This document shows, one piece after another, positions 13,938 through 20,007 of a stretch of 20,007 nt of DNA (the first letter of the stretch is position 1; each line of letters starts with the position of its first letter). The notes beneath the pieces were generated by a model. The model was not told the origin of the DNA. It searched no databases and saw only the letters and a program-made list of their open reading frames with translations. The translations under genes were made by a program, and so were the position numbers. This DNA comes from an uncultured Succinivibrio sp. (GTDB taxonomy: Bacteria > Pseudomonadota > Gammaproteobacteria > Enterobacterales > Succinivibrionaceae), in the NCBI GenBank assembly GCA_900767695.1, contig CAAGAC010000018.1, forward strand, positions 1-20,007, in the 5' to 3' direction.

Positions 13938-14936
13938 CTATGCGTTGAACGAGGGCGCGTACTTCGCCGCGAGCACGACCGACTCGATCATGCTCACCGC
14001 GCCCGCCTTCCCGGTGCCCGCGATGTCGAACGCGGTGCCGTGGTCGACCGATGTCCTCAGGATCGGCATGCCTCCGGTCACCGAGATGGTGCGCTCGAAG
14101 TCGAGCGTCTTGGTGGCGATGTGGCCCTGATCGTGGTACAGCGAGAGCACGCTGTTGTACTTGCCGATGTAGGCCTGGTGGAAAACGGAGTCGGCGGGCA
14201 CGGGCCCCGCGACGTCAAAGCCCTCGGCCTTGAGCTCCTCCACGGCGGGGCTTATCACGTTGACCTCGGTCCAGCCGAAGAGCCCGTGCTCGCCGCCGTG
14301 CGGGTTCAGTCCCGCGACCGCCATGGTGCCCGTGGTGACGCCAAGCTGGCGGAGCATCCTCGTGCAGCGGTTCACGTAGTCCTTGATGCGGGGCTTCTTG
14401 ATCATGCCGAGCATCTCGAGCATCGAGACGTGGCGCGTCAGGAAGAACACCCTCAGCCCGCGGGTCTCGAACATCGTGAGCGGATCGTCGGTATGGGTGA
14501 GCGCCCCGAAGATCTCGGTGTGCCCGATGTAGGGGATCCCGCCCGCGCGCAGCGACTCCTTGTTGATTGGCGCGGTGGCGACAGCGGCGACCTTGCGCGC
14601 CATCGCAAGCTCGATGGCCCTGGCGATGTAGCCGTAGGCGGCCTTGCCGCACATCGCTGACACCTTGCCGTACTCGAACTTCTTAAGGTCGACGTTGTCC
14701 AGATCGATGAGGTTCAGCACCCCCTTCTCGTAGCGCCCCTCGGAAGGATCGGAGATGACGTTCAGCTCCACGGGGGCCCCCGTGATCCTGATGGCCTTAT
14801 CCATCACTCCCCGATCGCCCACGGCGACCATGTCGGCTGCCGCGAGCGCCTCGTCGGAGGCGACGCACCTTGCGGTGATCTCGGGACCGATCCCGGCCGG
14901 ATCGCCCATTGTCAGGGCTATTAGTGGTTTTGGCAT
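13938..14936 (-). CDS. pdxA2: PdxA2-type 4-phospho-D-threonate 3-dehydrogenase
   Basis: A 332-residue member of the PdxA family of metal-dependent, NAD-linked dehydrogenases/decarboxylases. MGDPAGIGPEI (10-20), TAPINKESL (121-129), PYIGHTEIFG (135-144), NPHGGEHGLFG (211-221), and LYHDQGHIATK (267-277) are the family hallmarks. The likely metal ligands are His169, His213 and His268. Classical PdxA acts on 4-phosphohydroxy-threonine in vitamin B6 synthesis. Paralogues encoded next to a DUF1537 kinase have been shown to oxidise 4-phospho-D-threonate, which decarboxylates to dihydroxyacetone phosphate. The operon context therefore favours PdxA2. AGGAGGAG precedes the ATG, and the kinase stop is 30 bases upstream, so co-transcription is near certain. 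If the genome has no other pdxA, a B6 role remains possible. Confidence 0.9.
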   Translation of the reverse strand: MPKPLIALTMGDPAGIGPEITARCVASDEALAAADMVAVGDRGVMDKAIRITGAPVELNVISDPSEGRYEKGVLNLIDLDNVDLKKFEYGKVSAMCGKAAYGYIARAIELAMARKVAAVATAPINKESLRAGGIPYIGHTEIFGALTHTDDPLTMFETRGLRVFFLTRHVSMLEMLGMIKKPRIKDYVNRCTRMLRQLGVTTGTMAVAGLNPHGGEHGLFGWTEVNVISPAVEELKAEGFDVAGPVPADSVFHQAYIGKYNSVLSLYHDQGHIATKTLDFERTISVTGGMPILRTSVDHGTAFDIAGTGKAGAVSMIESVVLAAKYAPSFNA

Positions 14937-14957
14937 TGAGGTTCTCCTCCTGTTTTC

Positions 14958-14984
14958 AAGCGCCGGTCAGACCATCAGGCGCTT
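14958..14984. promoter_or_regulatory. Hairpin at the kinase-pdxA2 junction
   Basis: AAGCGCC (14958-14964) and GGCGCTT (14978-14984) form a 7-bp stem that includes the kinase stop codon, with a nested GGTC/GACC pair in the loop. On the coding strand it is preceded by A and followed by GAAAAC, so it is not a terminator there. It may be a processing or stability element. On the plus strand it is followed by TTT and would look like an intrinsic terminator for antisense RNA. Confidence 0.45.
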
Positions 14985-16271
14985 TTTCAGATAATTGACG
15001 CACTCGGTGAGGGCGGCGGGGCCGCCCTGGGATCCGCCCTTGGTCACGATGTGGCAGCCGTCCATGGCGCCTCCGATGACCTGCCCGTAGGCTGCGAGCG
15101 GAAGCACCTCGTCCATGAGCGAGATGCCATGGGACTGCATGCTCGAGCAGACGGCGACGGTAATGTCACCGCCGCAGCAGTAGATCCCGCGGAAGTCGGG
15201 CGTCCCCTTGAAGATCCTCCCGACTATCTCGGCAAACGCGGTGTTGATGATCGAGCTCACCCCCTCAAGCGGGAGATTGAGCTTCTTCATGGCGGCGTTG
15301 AAGTCGATGCGCTTGTCAGGATCAAGCCCGTCGCCTATCACGGTGCTCACCGGGAACTTGCCGTGATCCTTGATGATGGACTTGGCGACGCGCTCGATCT
15401 CAGCCTCCCGCCTCTCTGGCGACTCCAGGAACTCTGAGGTGCGCACGGTCTCGCTCACGGTCCTCTGGGCAAGCTTCAGGTGCCGCACCTGGGCTGCGGT
15501 GGACGGGTGGACGCTTCCCACCACCACGAGGATGCGCGAGGTGTTCCTGCCGCGCGAGGGAGTCAGGGCCTTGCGCGCAAGCGCGCCCGTGAAGGCGCCA
15601 GAGTCCACGGCGAGGACCTTTAGCCCGGAGGTGATGGTGGCGTCGGCGATGAGGTCGAGATCCTCCTGGGTCACCGCGTCGAAGACGATGATCCTGCGCC
15701 CTGCCGCTACATGGCCCTGGATTATCTGGGCCAGAGCGTGCTTGCCGTGCATGAGATCGTCGCACCTGATCTCGCCTATGCTCCTGCGGGTCTGGGAGGC
15801 GAGCACGTCGCGCACGCGAGAGACCTTCACCGGGCACTTGGGATCGATCGCGATGTCGGTGTGGTGCAGCAGCACGCCGTTGACCATGAGGTAGCCGCCG
15901 ACCACGGTGCGGCCGGAGGTGGGGAACGAGGGCACCACGAGCGCGACGCGGTCGTCGCCCAGGGCGTCGAGCATCGCGTCGGTCTCGGCGCCGATGTTTC
16001 CGCGCAGCGTCGAATCGATGCGCTTTGAGTAGACGCGCACCTCGGGGGACATGAGGGTCTTGCAGGCCTCGTTCACGCGCCGGTAGGCCTCCTCCTGAGG
16101 GACGGCACGGGAGTCCGTGGGGTAGATGAGGCAGTCGCACTCGGGGCGATCGCCTTTCTTTATTCCCTCGAGCGAGAGCACGCTCACCGCGTTGAAGTTG
16201 CTCTGGCGCAACTGCACTCCGGTGGCGTTGCCGCCGGTAAGATCATCTGCGATTACGATGCACTGGGCCAT
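14967..16271 (-). CDS. dtnK: Four-carbon acid sugar kinase (DUF1537), probable D-threonate kinase
   Basis: A 434-residue cytoplasmic kinase. The N-terminal substrate-binding domain has IADDLTGGNATGVQLRQ (7-23) and, near residue 90, SKRIDSTLRGNIGAETDAML without the first residue, both family signatures. The C-terminal nucleotide-binding domain begins near RILVVVGSVHPSTAAQVRHL and contains YCCGGDITVAV, then HIVTKGGSQGGPAALTECV near the end. The family phosphorylates D-threonate, D-erythronate, L-threonate or 3-oxo-tetronates. Pairing with pdxA2 rather than with otnC/otnI-type genes points to D-threonate kinase. I start at 16271 because GGAGG lies 5 bases upstream; an ATG 12 bases earlier has no ribosome site and would place the ribosome site inside the gene. 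It is first in a three-gene operon with pdxA2 and the permease. Confidence 0.9.
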   Translation of the reverse strand: MAQCIVIADDLTGGNATGVQLRQSNFNAVSVLSLEGIKKGDRPECDCLIYPTDSRAVPQEEAYRRVNEACKTLMSPEVRVYSKRIDSTLRGNIGAETDAMLDALGDDRVALVVPSFPTSGRTVVGGYLMVNGVLLHHTDIAIDPKCPVKVSRVRDVLASQTRRSIGEIRCDDLMHGKHALAQIIQGHVAAGRRIIVFDAVTQEDLDLIADATITSGLKVLAVDSGAFTGALARKALTPSRGRNTSRILVVVGSVHPSTAAQVRHLKLAQRTVSETVRTSEFLESPERREAEIERVAKSIIKDHGKFPVSTVIGDGLDPDKRIDFNAAMKKLNLPLEGVSSIINTAFAEIVGRIFKGTPDFRGIYCCGGDITVAVCSSMQSHGISLMDEVLPLAAYGQVIGGAMDGCHIVTKGGSQGGPAALTECVNYLKKRLMV

Positions 16272-16295
16272 ATCATCCTCCATCTGACTGATTTC

Positions 16296-16338
16296 AGTAT
16301 ATGGCCTGTTTTCGCTTTTACCATTGGCAAAACAATGG
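16296..16338 (-). promoter_or_regulatory. Promoter and operator-like dyad of the kinase operon
   Basis: On the minus strand TATACT (16296-16301) is a good -10, giving a start near 16289 and a short leader. No good -35 lies 16-18 bases upstream. Instead the perfect dyad CCATTG (16321-16326) / CAATGG (16333-16338), spacer 6, covers that place, as expected for a regulated promoter. The spacer also holds AAAACAGGC (16304-16312, minus), shared with the deoR upstream region. Confidence 0.5.
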
Positions 16339-16504
16339 ATAACTCCATGATGATGAACTTTAAACGAGCAGGTTTCGCGGCGCTTTTCAGCTCATGCGTG
16401 CAGTTTTGACCGATTTCAGCCACAACTTCGCAAACGGTGCCATGAGACGGCCAGGCCTTGCGCCGCAACAGCTTGTCTTATTTTTGCGCAAAATTTGCGG
16501 AACA

Positions 16505-16536
16505 ACCGCCTGTGAGCGTTAACGGGCGGTATTTTC
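16505..16536 (+). terminator. Orphan terminator-like hairpin
   Basis: ACCGCCTGT (16505-16513) and ACGGGCGGT (16522-16530) pair over 9 bp (one G-U) around an 8-base loop, followed by ATTTTC on the plus strand. No plus-strand gene ends before it, so it may end a small RNA or be left over from a lost gene. Confidence 0.45.
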
Positions 16537-16583
16537 GTGATCCCGCAAGTTATGGAAATTTGCCGGAAAGGTGACGCAGGGCA

Positions 16584-16712
16584 TGTTTCAGCATGGCGTA
16601 GCCGCCTCCTACCAGCCTTCCAATCGACGGGGGCGAGGCTCACTCGCCAGCCCTGATCATGCTGAAGGTTCTGGTCGGCGGTGCCTGCGGCATCAAGTCG
16701 CCTGCTGAAACA
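16584..16712. repeat. Long imperfect inverted repeat
   Basis: TGTTTCAGCA (16584-16593) and TGCTGAAACA (16703-16712) are perfect inverted copies 109 bases apart. The match continues inward over GGCG/CGCC with one extra base, and reappears deeper as CCTACCAGCCTTC (about 16608-16620) against GAAGGTTCTGGTCGG (about 16663-16677). The arms are not the known ends of an insertion sequence that I recognise. Confidence 0.5.
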
Positions 16713-16808
16713 GCGTGCAACAGCGGGCCGCGGGAAAAGCGACATTACAATGGATGGAATGCCAATGCAGGAGCTTGCAGCGCCATTGGCAGGATAAGGG
16801 AGCGATTG

Positions 16809-18065
16809 ATGCACGCAAGAAGGACAGTCGAGATTGCGATCAGGGACGCGGCCAGATCGTTTGCCTGTGTCGTGATCTGCGGCCCCAGAAGAGCTGGCAA
16901 GACCACGGCCGCAAGGCAGGCCCCTAGCGATGGGATCAGGTCCGTGACGCTCGATGATCTCGACGACCGCTCGCTTGCCGCACTGAACCCTCGGATCTTC
17001 CTTGATGACAAGGGATGGCCGCTTCTCATCGAGGAGTCCCGGAAGGCCCCCGCCCTACTCCCCGAGATCAAGAAGCGCATCGACGACATGAAGCTCAGGC
17101 ACATAAGGAGCGGCGGGCCGCTCCCGCTCATGTACGTGCTCACGCTATCGAACTCTTTTGAGCTGCCGCAGGAGGCCCTGGGCCAAATGTCGGGCAGGAG
17201 CGCGGTGATCGAGATGTCCTCCATGACCGAGCACGAGAAGCGCGGCATCCCTGAGACGCTCTTCTCGCCGAGGATCAGCGCCTGGCAGGATCTTGAGGAG
17301 AGCGGGAGCATCCCCGTCAGGTCGAGGATGTAGATCTTCTAGGAGATCCTCGAAGGCGGCATGCCGGAGGCGGTGGCGGCAGGCCCTTCTGGCAGCGAGC
17401 GGTTCTTCAAGAACTATGTGGCTGGCTTCATCAAAAAGGATGCCAGCAGGATCATCAAGCCATCTAGCGAGGCGAGGCTTCACGACTTCATGAAGCTTGC
17501 GGCGCAGCAGACTGCGCAGGAGCTTCACTATGACGAGCTTGCCGATGAGGCAGGGATCGACGAGAGGACGTGCAGGAAGTGGATCTCGCTTCTAGAGAAG
17601 TCGTGGATCATCTTCCTCGTGCATCCCTACCTGCGCCACTCCTCAAGGCGCATCGTCAAGGCTCCGAAGCTCTACTTCATGGACACGGGGCTGTGCGCAT
17701 TCCTCTGCAGGTGGCCGGATGCCCGGATGCTCGCCAATTGCGCGATGAGCAGCGCCTTCTTTGAAACGCGCGCGGTGAGCGGGATCGTGAAGAACCTCCG
17801 CTCGTTCAACCTCGATCCGAAGGAATGGCTTTTCCGCTGCCATGACATCGACGGCAGGGAGGACTGCCTCATCCATGTCGAGGCTGACTCCATCACCCCG
17901 ATCGAGTTCAGCTCCGGCCCCGTTCCCGCAGAGCCTGCGATGAACTGCTCCTTCCTCTCAAAGCACGGCCCTTCGATCGAGCCGGGGCTCGTGTTCTGCA
18001 ACACGGACAGGATCGCTGCAGCAGGCAGCGGCTCGTATTTCGTGCCGGCGTCGTATCTTCCCTAG
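16809..18065 (+). pseudogene. AAA_14 / DUF4143 ATPase broken by two in-frame TAG codons
   Basis: Read straight through, this frame gives about 418 residues, the normal length of AAA_14 + DUF4143 proteins. Part 1 (16809-17333) has an intact Walker A, CGPRRAGKTT. The Walker B region reads LLIEESRKAP instead of the usual IDEVQKAP, and the family's LTGS motif reads LTLS. TAG stops follow at 17331-17333 and 17340-17342, inside what should be the IFxEILEGGMPE segment. Part 2 (to 18065) continues in the same frame with the DUF4143 helices, ERTCRKWISLLEKSWIIFLV and KAPKLYFMDTGLCAFL. The C-terminal EID...IEIK nuclease-like motif is degraded to EDC...IEFS. TAG is an ordinary stop in this genome (nagA, sodB). 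AGGGAG precedes the ATG. Part 2 has no good ribosome site of its own, so I call a pseudogene. Confidence 0.85.
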
Positions 18066-18067
18066 AA

Positions 18068-18097
18068 GCTCTCTGAAAGGCAGGAGAGAGCGCTTTT
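18068..18097 (+). terminator. Intrinsic terminator of the DUF4143 pseudogene
   Basis: GCTCTCT (18068-18074) and AGAGAGC (18085-18091) pair over 7 bp with a 10-base loop, and GCTTTTA follows. It begins three bases after the TAG stop at 18063-18065. Confidence 0.7.
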
Positions 18098-18211
18098 AGA
18101 GTGCCTGCTCGGAACCTTTGTCCAAGGCTCTGGAATGCTGCTTGCGCTAAGTGATCGCTAATTGGCAGATGCCATCATTCGCGCCCGTGTTAAACCCATG
18201 GAGAACTCAAG

Positions 18212-18628
18212 ATGAACGCCACAGCCAAATCCATTGCCGCCATCGTCATCGCGCTTGCCGCCGCAGGCCTTTCCGCCGATGCCTCAGCCTCAACCGACTG
18301 CCCGGGCCTCCAGGCCCTCGACGCCAAGTGCCAGGCCAAGTCCGCCGTCAAGTCGGCGGTGAGGCAGAAGGCCGACGAGTACCTCGGCGCCAGCAAGTCC
18401 AGTGAGGAGGAGTCGCCCCTCACTTCCGCAGTAAAGAGCGCTGCCAAGGACAAGGTCAACAGCATGAAGGAGCAGGCCCAGGAGAAGGTCGCCTCAAAGA
18501 TCTCCAAGGCCACCGGCGGGCTTTCGAGCGCCGTGAGCGATGCCGTCAAGGACGAGGTCAAGGAGCAGGTGAAGGAGGAAGCAAGGAAGCAGGCCCTCAA
18601 GGAAGGCGCCAGGCTTCTGCTCGATTAA
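18212..18628 (+). CDS. Small exported Lys/Glu/Ala-rich helical protein
   Basis: I do not recognise this 138-residue protein. Residues 1-27 are a typical signal peptide (MNATAKSIAAIVIALAAAGL, then SADASA) with cleavage near ASA-ST. Two cysteines (30 and 40) lie just after it and could form one disulphide. The rest is almost entirely charged helix. A degenerate unit recurs: SAVKSAVRQKA, SAVKSAAKDKV and SAVSDAVKDEVKEQV, at roughly residues 44, 72 and 106, interrupted by Ser/Gly-rich turns. This suggests an amphipathic or coiled-coil periplasmic protein. GGAG 8 bases before the ATG supports the start. The stop is followed by a clear terminator, so it is a single-gene unit. Codon use fits the GC-rich core of the genome. 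Confidence 0.78.
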   Translation: MNATAKSIAAIVIALAAAGLSADASASTDCPGLQALDAKCQAKSAVKSAVRQKADEYLGASKSSEEESPLTSAVKSAAKDKVNSMKEQAQEKVASKISKATGGLSSAVSDAVKDEVKEQVKEEARKQALKEGARLLLD

Positions 18629-18653
18629 GCCTTTTCACCAGTCCTTTCAATTC

Positions 18654-18686
18654 TTCAAGCGAGTCATCATGAGTCGCTTGAATTTT
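18654..18686. terminator. Terminator between convergent genes
   Basis: TTCAAGCGA (18654-18662) and TCGCTTGAA (18674-18682) form a perfect 9-bp stem, extended by a nested TCAT/ATGA pair, followed by TTTT on the plus strand. It ends the small exported gene and lies 28 bases from the stop of the minus-strand gene. Confidence 0.8.
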
Positions 18687-18713
18687 CAGCGTATCAACCA
18701 CCAAACACTCTGC

Positions 18714-20007
18714 CTATTGAAACCACCCGATGAATGCCGAGAAGAAAGCCATGATTGAAACGTCCGCTTTGATGAGCACGCCCAATAACGCCATGATGAA
18801 CATGTAGCACGTGATTACAGAGGCGTGAGCGTTGCGTGACAGCAACGTCAGATCGTTGATTTTTAAATTGATCTCATCAGAAATAGTCTTGATCCTGTAG
18901 AAAGAGTAGAGATCGTCCCAAGCCTTGGGCAGATCTTCAGCGCGATGGAGGCTTATTGGGATCGAGAAGAAATACTGGTTTTTGAACTTCACGACATCCT
19001 TGTAGAGCTTGTTGATTGAATGGATCGGCCCGATGGGGAAGAACGGGAACATTCCGCAAAACCAAGCCCATAGGGTGGTGACGATGTTGTGCTCCTTGAA
19101 CAGCGCCTTGTCAGAGAGCATGTCAAGAAGTTCTTCCAGCTTGTAGGTGTAAGCCTTTGCCAGAATGTAGATGAGCATGGTGCGGCAGCACACAGGTTCG
19201 GCGAGGTGCTCCTCCTGCGCTATGACAATGCGATGGTTCGAGAGCTTCATGTACTTGCACTTGCCATCGGGATTGATCGTGTTGGGGCGCGACTCAACAG
19301 GGATTTCATGTCCATCGCCACTAGCCTTGAAGACTCTTTGCTCGATTATCATCTCGCGCGCATTTGTCCACTTCATCGACATGCATGCTTCCCTTGCGCA
19401 GCACGGCTTGCCACTCTCATCGGATGAGGTTTCGCAGCGTTTCCTCGCAATGCGGATGTCTTTTTGAGATAGAGGTTCGTAGTCTCCCGGCCTGGGCGGT
19501 TCATCGCAGAATGCCGGCCTCGAGCGTATCACGAAGCCCTTCACGAAATTCTTGCCGTCAGCGCTCTCAACCAATGAGCGCCTGATGGTGAACCTGCTGT
19601 CAAAAAGCTTCACCAGCATGAAATCCCATGTTCCGAACAGATCCTGCCCTTTCTTGTTGAAGTTTTCCGCGCCCTTGTATTCGATCCCTTTGCGGAAGAT
19701 CCTGACGTCATAGCTTTCGACAAGTTCCGGTCTCATGAACCTGATCGGATACCTCTTGCTCTCGCCTTTCCTGTTTGTCCCGCTCCCATTTAGGAACCAC
19801 ATGTCGCGCAGGCTGTTGTCTTCACGCTTCTTGCGCGCAACCCAGTTCACGAAAGAGCGCAACAAAAGGGCGAGCTGGACCCACCAGCGCTCATCTGAGC
19901 CAAGCGACTTGATGAAGATGGCGGCCTGCCGCAAAAGCTTATTGCGCGGAAGATTGAGCTTGTTAAAAAACTCGTTCTCGAGCCTGGCGTAAAAGCAGCT
20001 CAGCTCA
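18714..20007 (-). CDS. Hypothetical membrane protein, C-terminal part (runs off the right edge)
   Basis: The frame is open from the stop at 18714 to the window edge, so the true start is outside; residues such as ELSCFYARLENEFFNKLNLP precede any in-window start candidate. About 430 residues are visible. I do not recognise the family. The first half is charged and soluble-looking, with a Cys cluster (RCE...KPCCAREAC) that might bind metal. A hydrophobic, aromatic segment (TTLWAWFCGMFPFFPIGP) comes about two thirds along, and the last 40 residues form one or two membrane helices (VITCYMFIMALLGVLI, then IMAFFSAFIGWF). Codon use is visibly more AT-rich than in the rest of the window, which suggests recent acquisition. 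It is convergent with the small exported protein gene. No function is proposed. Confidence 0.75.
   Translation of the reverse strand, partial: ELSCFYARLENEFFNKLNLPRNKLLRQAAIFIKSLGSDERWWVQLALLLRSFVNWVARKKREDNSLRDMWFLNGSGTNRKGESKRYPIRFMRPELVESYDVRIFRKGIEYKGAENFNKKGQDLFGTWDFMLVKLFDSRFTIRRSLVESADGKNFVKGFVIRSRPAFCDEPPRPGDYEPLSQKDIRIARKRCETSSDESGKPCCAREACMSMKWTNAREMIIEQRVFKASGDGHEIPVESRPNTINPDGKCKYMKLSNHRIVIAQEEHLAEPVCCRTMLIYILAKAYTYKLEELLDMLSDKALFKEHNIVTTLWAWFCGMFPFFPIGPIHSINKLYKDVVKFKNQYFFSIPISLHRAEDLPKAWDDLYSFYRIKTISDEINLKINDLTLLSRNAHASVITCYMFIMALLGVLIKADVSIMAFFSAFIGWFQ

Larger units (their letters stand above)
16339..16808. other. 470-bp stretch without a supported gene
   Basis: No frame here has both a ribosome site and a recognisable product. 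It holds the hairpin at 16505-16530 and the long inverted repeat at 16584-16712, with a further GGCGAG/CTCGCC hairpin between the arms at about 16633-16649. It could be an unrecognised structured RNA, or the scar of a lost gene or small mobile element next to the broken DUF4143 gene. Confidence 0.4.

Noticed and set aside
14040..14660. Plus-strand 206-codon frame inside pdxA2
   Set aside because: Antisense shadow; the PdxA motifs on the minus strand account for the coding signal.
15400..16140. Minus-strand Arg-rich frame inside the kinase gene
   Set aside because: Out-of-frame reading of the DUF1537 kinase, with no family features.
16347..16412. Short plus-strand frame starting MMMNFKRAGFAALF near the kinase promoter
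   Set aside because: Only about 20 codons, no convincing ribosome site, and on the wrong strand to be a leader peptide for the kinase operon.
16659..16808. N-terminal extension of the DUF4143 ATPase
   Set aside because: These codons overlap the inverted-repeat region; AGGGAG and the family-like start are at 16809.
16416..16814. Minus-strand 132-codon frame in the gene-free stretch
   Set aside because: No ribosome site or recognisable domain, and it runs through the hairpins and inverted-repeat arms; possibly a remnant but not supportable as a gene.
17331..17342. TAG codons as recoded (amber-suppressed) sense codons
   Set aside because: TAG ends several intact genes in the window (nagA, sodB, the permease), and other motifs of this protein are also degraded, so decay is simpler.
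19935..20007. TTG at 19934 as the start of the right-edge gene
   Set aside because: The frame stays open to the window edge and reads as plausible protein, so the gene is better treated as 5' truncated by the window.
1..20007. tRNA, rRNA, CRISPR array, or intact insertion sequence
   Set aside because: No cloverleaf with a TTCGA arm, no regularly spaced direct repeats, and no transposase or integrase motifs were seen by eye; a tRNAscan/Infernal run would settle the RNA part.

Overview
The window is GC-rich bacterial chromosome, densely coding on both strands. Several proteins place it in the Gammaproteobacteria: an RNase T, a MotY-type flagellar motor protein, a SodB-type iron superoxide dismutase and a gapA of enterobacterial type. 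The mix of a sugar-acid catabolic operon with NagA would fit a host-associated group such as the Succinivibrionaceae/Aeromonadales. That genus-level guess is inference only.

Layout, left to right. (1) 1-2997, minus strand: motY and a Sel1-repeat membrane protein are translationally coupled, and the 5' end of gapA with its own strong promoter follows. (2) 3059-5054, plus strand: nagA (N-acetylglucosamine-6-phosphate deacetylase) and rnt (RNase T), closed by a perfect 11-bp hairpin. (3) 5149-7573, minus strand: a large unrecognised protein with TPR-like stretches, then a small exported cyclophilin-like protein whose leader carries an 11-base G/C homopolymer. (4) 7885-9379, plus strand: sodB, with a Fur-box-like palindrome inside its promoter, a double terminator, and a class I methyltransferase. 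(5) 9462-11306, minus strand: a solitary DUF262 + HNH protein resembling GmrSD/type IV restriction enzymes, under a near-consensus sigma-70 promoter. (6) 11673-16271: a catabolic cluster of a DeoR regulator (plus) facing a minus-strand operon for a four-carbon acid sugar kinase, PdxA2 and a GntP-family permease. (7) 16339-20007: a 470-bp non-coding stretch with inverted repeats, an AAA_14/DUF4143 ATPase gene broken by two in-frame TAG codons, a small exported Lys/Glu/Ala-rich helical protein, and the 3' part of an unrecognised membrane protein in visibly AT-richer DNA.

The clearest functional unit is region 6. The GntP permease would import the sugar acid, the kinase would make the 4-phosphate (4-phospho-D-threonate if the analogy holds), PdxA2 would oxidise and decarboxylate it to dihydroxyacetone phosphate, and the DeoR protein is the likely regulator. 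DHAP enters glycolysis, in which gapA also acts. The remaining genes look like separate housekeeping or accessory units.

No rRNA, tRNA, CRISPR array or intact insertion sequence was seen. The accessory-type candidates are the DUF262/HNH gene, the broken DUF4143 gene and the AT-richer right end. I did not find a demonstrably new multi-gene system; the least explained pieces are the MotY-Sel1 pair, the 611-residue protein at 5149-6984 and the right-end membrane protein.
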